Part shown: positions 63,396 to 64,000 of the stretch, one piece after another | Layout of the letters: each line of letters starts with the position of its first letter | How positions within the stretch are numbered: the first letter of the stretch is position 1 | Assembly: GCF_016056375.1 (NCBI RefSeq) | Contig: NZ_JAEDAE010000002.1 | Location: 1 to 64,000, forward strand | DNA: 64,000 nucleotides | DNA from: Hymenobacter negativus | GTDB taxonomy: Bacteria; Bacteroidota; Bacteroidia; Cytophagales; Hymenobacteraceae | Direction: 5' to 3' | Position numbers and translations under genes: made by a program | Notes under the pieces: generated by a model | Told to the model about the DNA's origin: nothing | What the model saw: only the letters and a program-made list of their open reading frames with translations | Databases searched by the model: none

Positions 63396-64000
63396 ATGGC
63401 AGAGCAAAAAATCACCATTAAAAACGGCAAGCTGACCGTTCCGGACAAACCCACCATCCCCTTCATCGAGGGCGACGGCACGGGGCCGGACATCTGGCGC
63501 GCCTCCAAGCTGGTGTTCGACGCCGCGGTGGAAAAAGCCTACGGCGGCAAAAAGCAGCTGGTATGGAAAGAAGTGCTGGCCGGTGAAAAAGCCTACAAAG
63601 CCACTACCAACTGGCTCCCCAACGAAACCCTCGACGCTTTCCGCGAATACCTCGTGGGCATCAAAGGCCCGCTCACCACGCCTGTAGGCGGCGGCATTCG
63701 CTCCCTCAACGTAGCCCTGCGCCAGGAACTTGACCTCTACGCCTGCGTGCGCCCAGTGCGCTACTACGACGGCGTGCCCTCGCCCGTGAAGCACCCGGAG
63801 CTGACCGACATGGTTATTTTCCGCGAGAACACGGAGGACATCTACGCCGGTATCGAGTACATGAATGGCACGCCCCAGGCGCAGAAAATGCTCGAATTTC
63901 TGCAGGACGAGATGGGCGTGAAGAAAATCCGCTTCCCTGAGTCGTCTTCGTTCGGCATCAAGCCGGTGAGCAAGGAAGGCACCGAGCGCCTCGTGCGCGC
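63396..64000 (+). CDS. icd: NADP-dependent isocitrate dehydrogenase, 5' part
   Basis: The first 201 codons are visible; the gene runs off the right edge. [62 protein letters not shown], and [27 protein letters not shown] match the Escherichia-type dimeric ICD closely. Includes the substrate-site serine in [11 protein letters not shown], equivalent to the ICD regulatory Ser113. Catalyses oxidative decarboxylation of isocitrate to 2-oxoglutarate in the TCA cycle. Confidence 0.97.
   Translation, partial: MAEQKITIKNGKLTVPDKPTIPFIEGDGTGPDIWRASKLVFDAAVEKAYGGKKQLVWKEVLAGEKAYKATTNWLPNETLDAFREYLVGIKGPLTTPVGGGIRSLNVALRQELDLYACVRPVRYYDGVPSPVKHPELTDMVIFRENTEDIYAGIEYMNGTPQAQKMLEFLQDEMGVKKIRFPESSSFGIKPVSKEGTERLVR

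Overview
The window looks like chromosomal DNA from a GC-rich member of the Bacteroidota, most likely Hymenobacter or a close relative (Cytophagales). This is inferred from several things: two proteins end in type IX secretion (T9SS) sorting domains; there are Bacteroidota-type -7 boxes (TAnnTTTG) before dnaX and the second M16 peptidase; DUF4097, DUF5916 and GH97 families are present; and the tmRNA tag reads GDYSYAMAA, in the style of Cytophaga tags. No rRNA, complete tRNA, insertion sequence, CRISPR array or integrase was recognised.

Layout. 0-16.6 kb is mixed housekeeping and envelope content: an M16 peptidase, an orphan histidine kinase, pheT, a DUF1684 protein, radC, a membrane metallophosphoesterase, a small lipoprotein, a carboxypeptidase-regulatory-like protein, a 532-residue protein of no recognised family, a UvsE-type UV endonuclease and small exported proteins. 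16.9-26.3 kb holds two paralogous cassettes, each ECF sigma factor > zinc-finger anti-sigma factor with a HEAT-like periplasmic half > two exported DUF4097 proteins. A T9SS-secreted choice-of-anchor I protein lies between them on the other strand. 26.5-37.7 kb has a DUF5916 outer-membrane-type protein, a large T9SS Ig-repeat protein, a HipA-like kinase/DUF3037 pair, a secreted beta-helix protein and a SusB-like GH97 alpha-glucosidase.

37.7-57.1 kb is bounded by a degenerate copy of the 3' end of ssrA plus its terminator (37743-37800) and by the intact ssrA gene (57055-57424), both on the minus strand. The 19 kb between has island-like, stress-flavoured cargo: a STAS pseudogene, an eight-PAS sensor kinase with its LuxR-type regulator, cyanophycinase plus isoaspartyl peptidase, a RES-domain protein, two DUF892 ferritin-like proteins, a KGG stress protein, a DsbA-like protein, a STAS/SEC14-like protein, a TDT-family transporter, and a molybdopterin oxidoreductase lacking the fourth Fe-S cysteine. 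57.4-64 kb returns to core genes: dnaX (with a ten-A slippage run at the end of the gamma region), a second M16 peptidase lipoprotein and the start of icd.

Intergenic spaces are rich in long, near-perfect inverted repeats of several unrelated sequences, and many genes end in strong bidirectional hairpins. Function assignments rest on motif recognition by eye; no database search was run.
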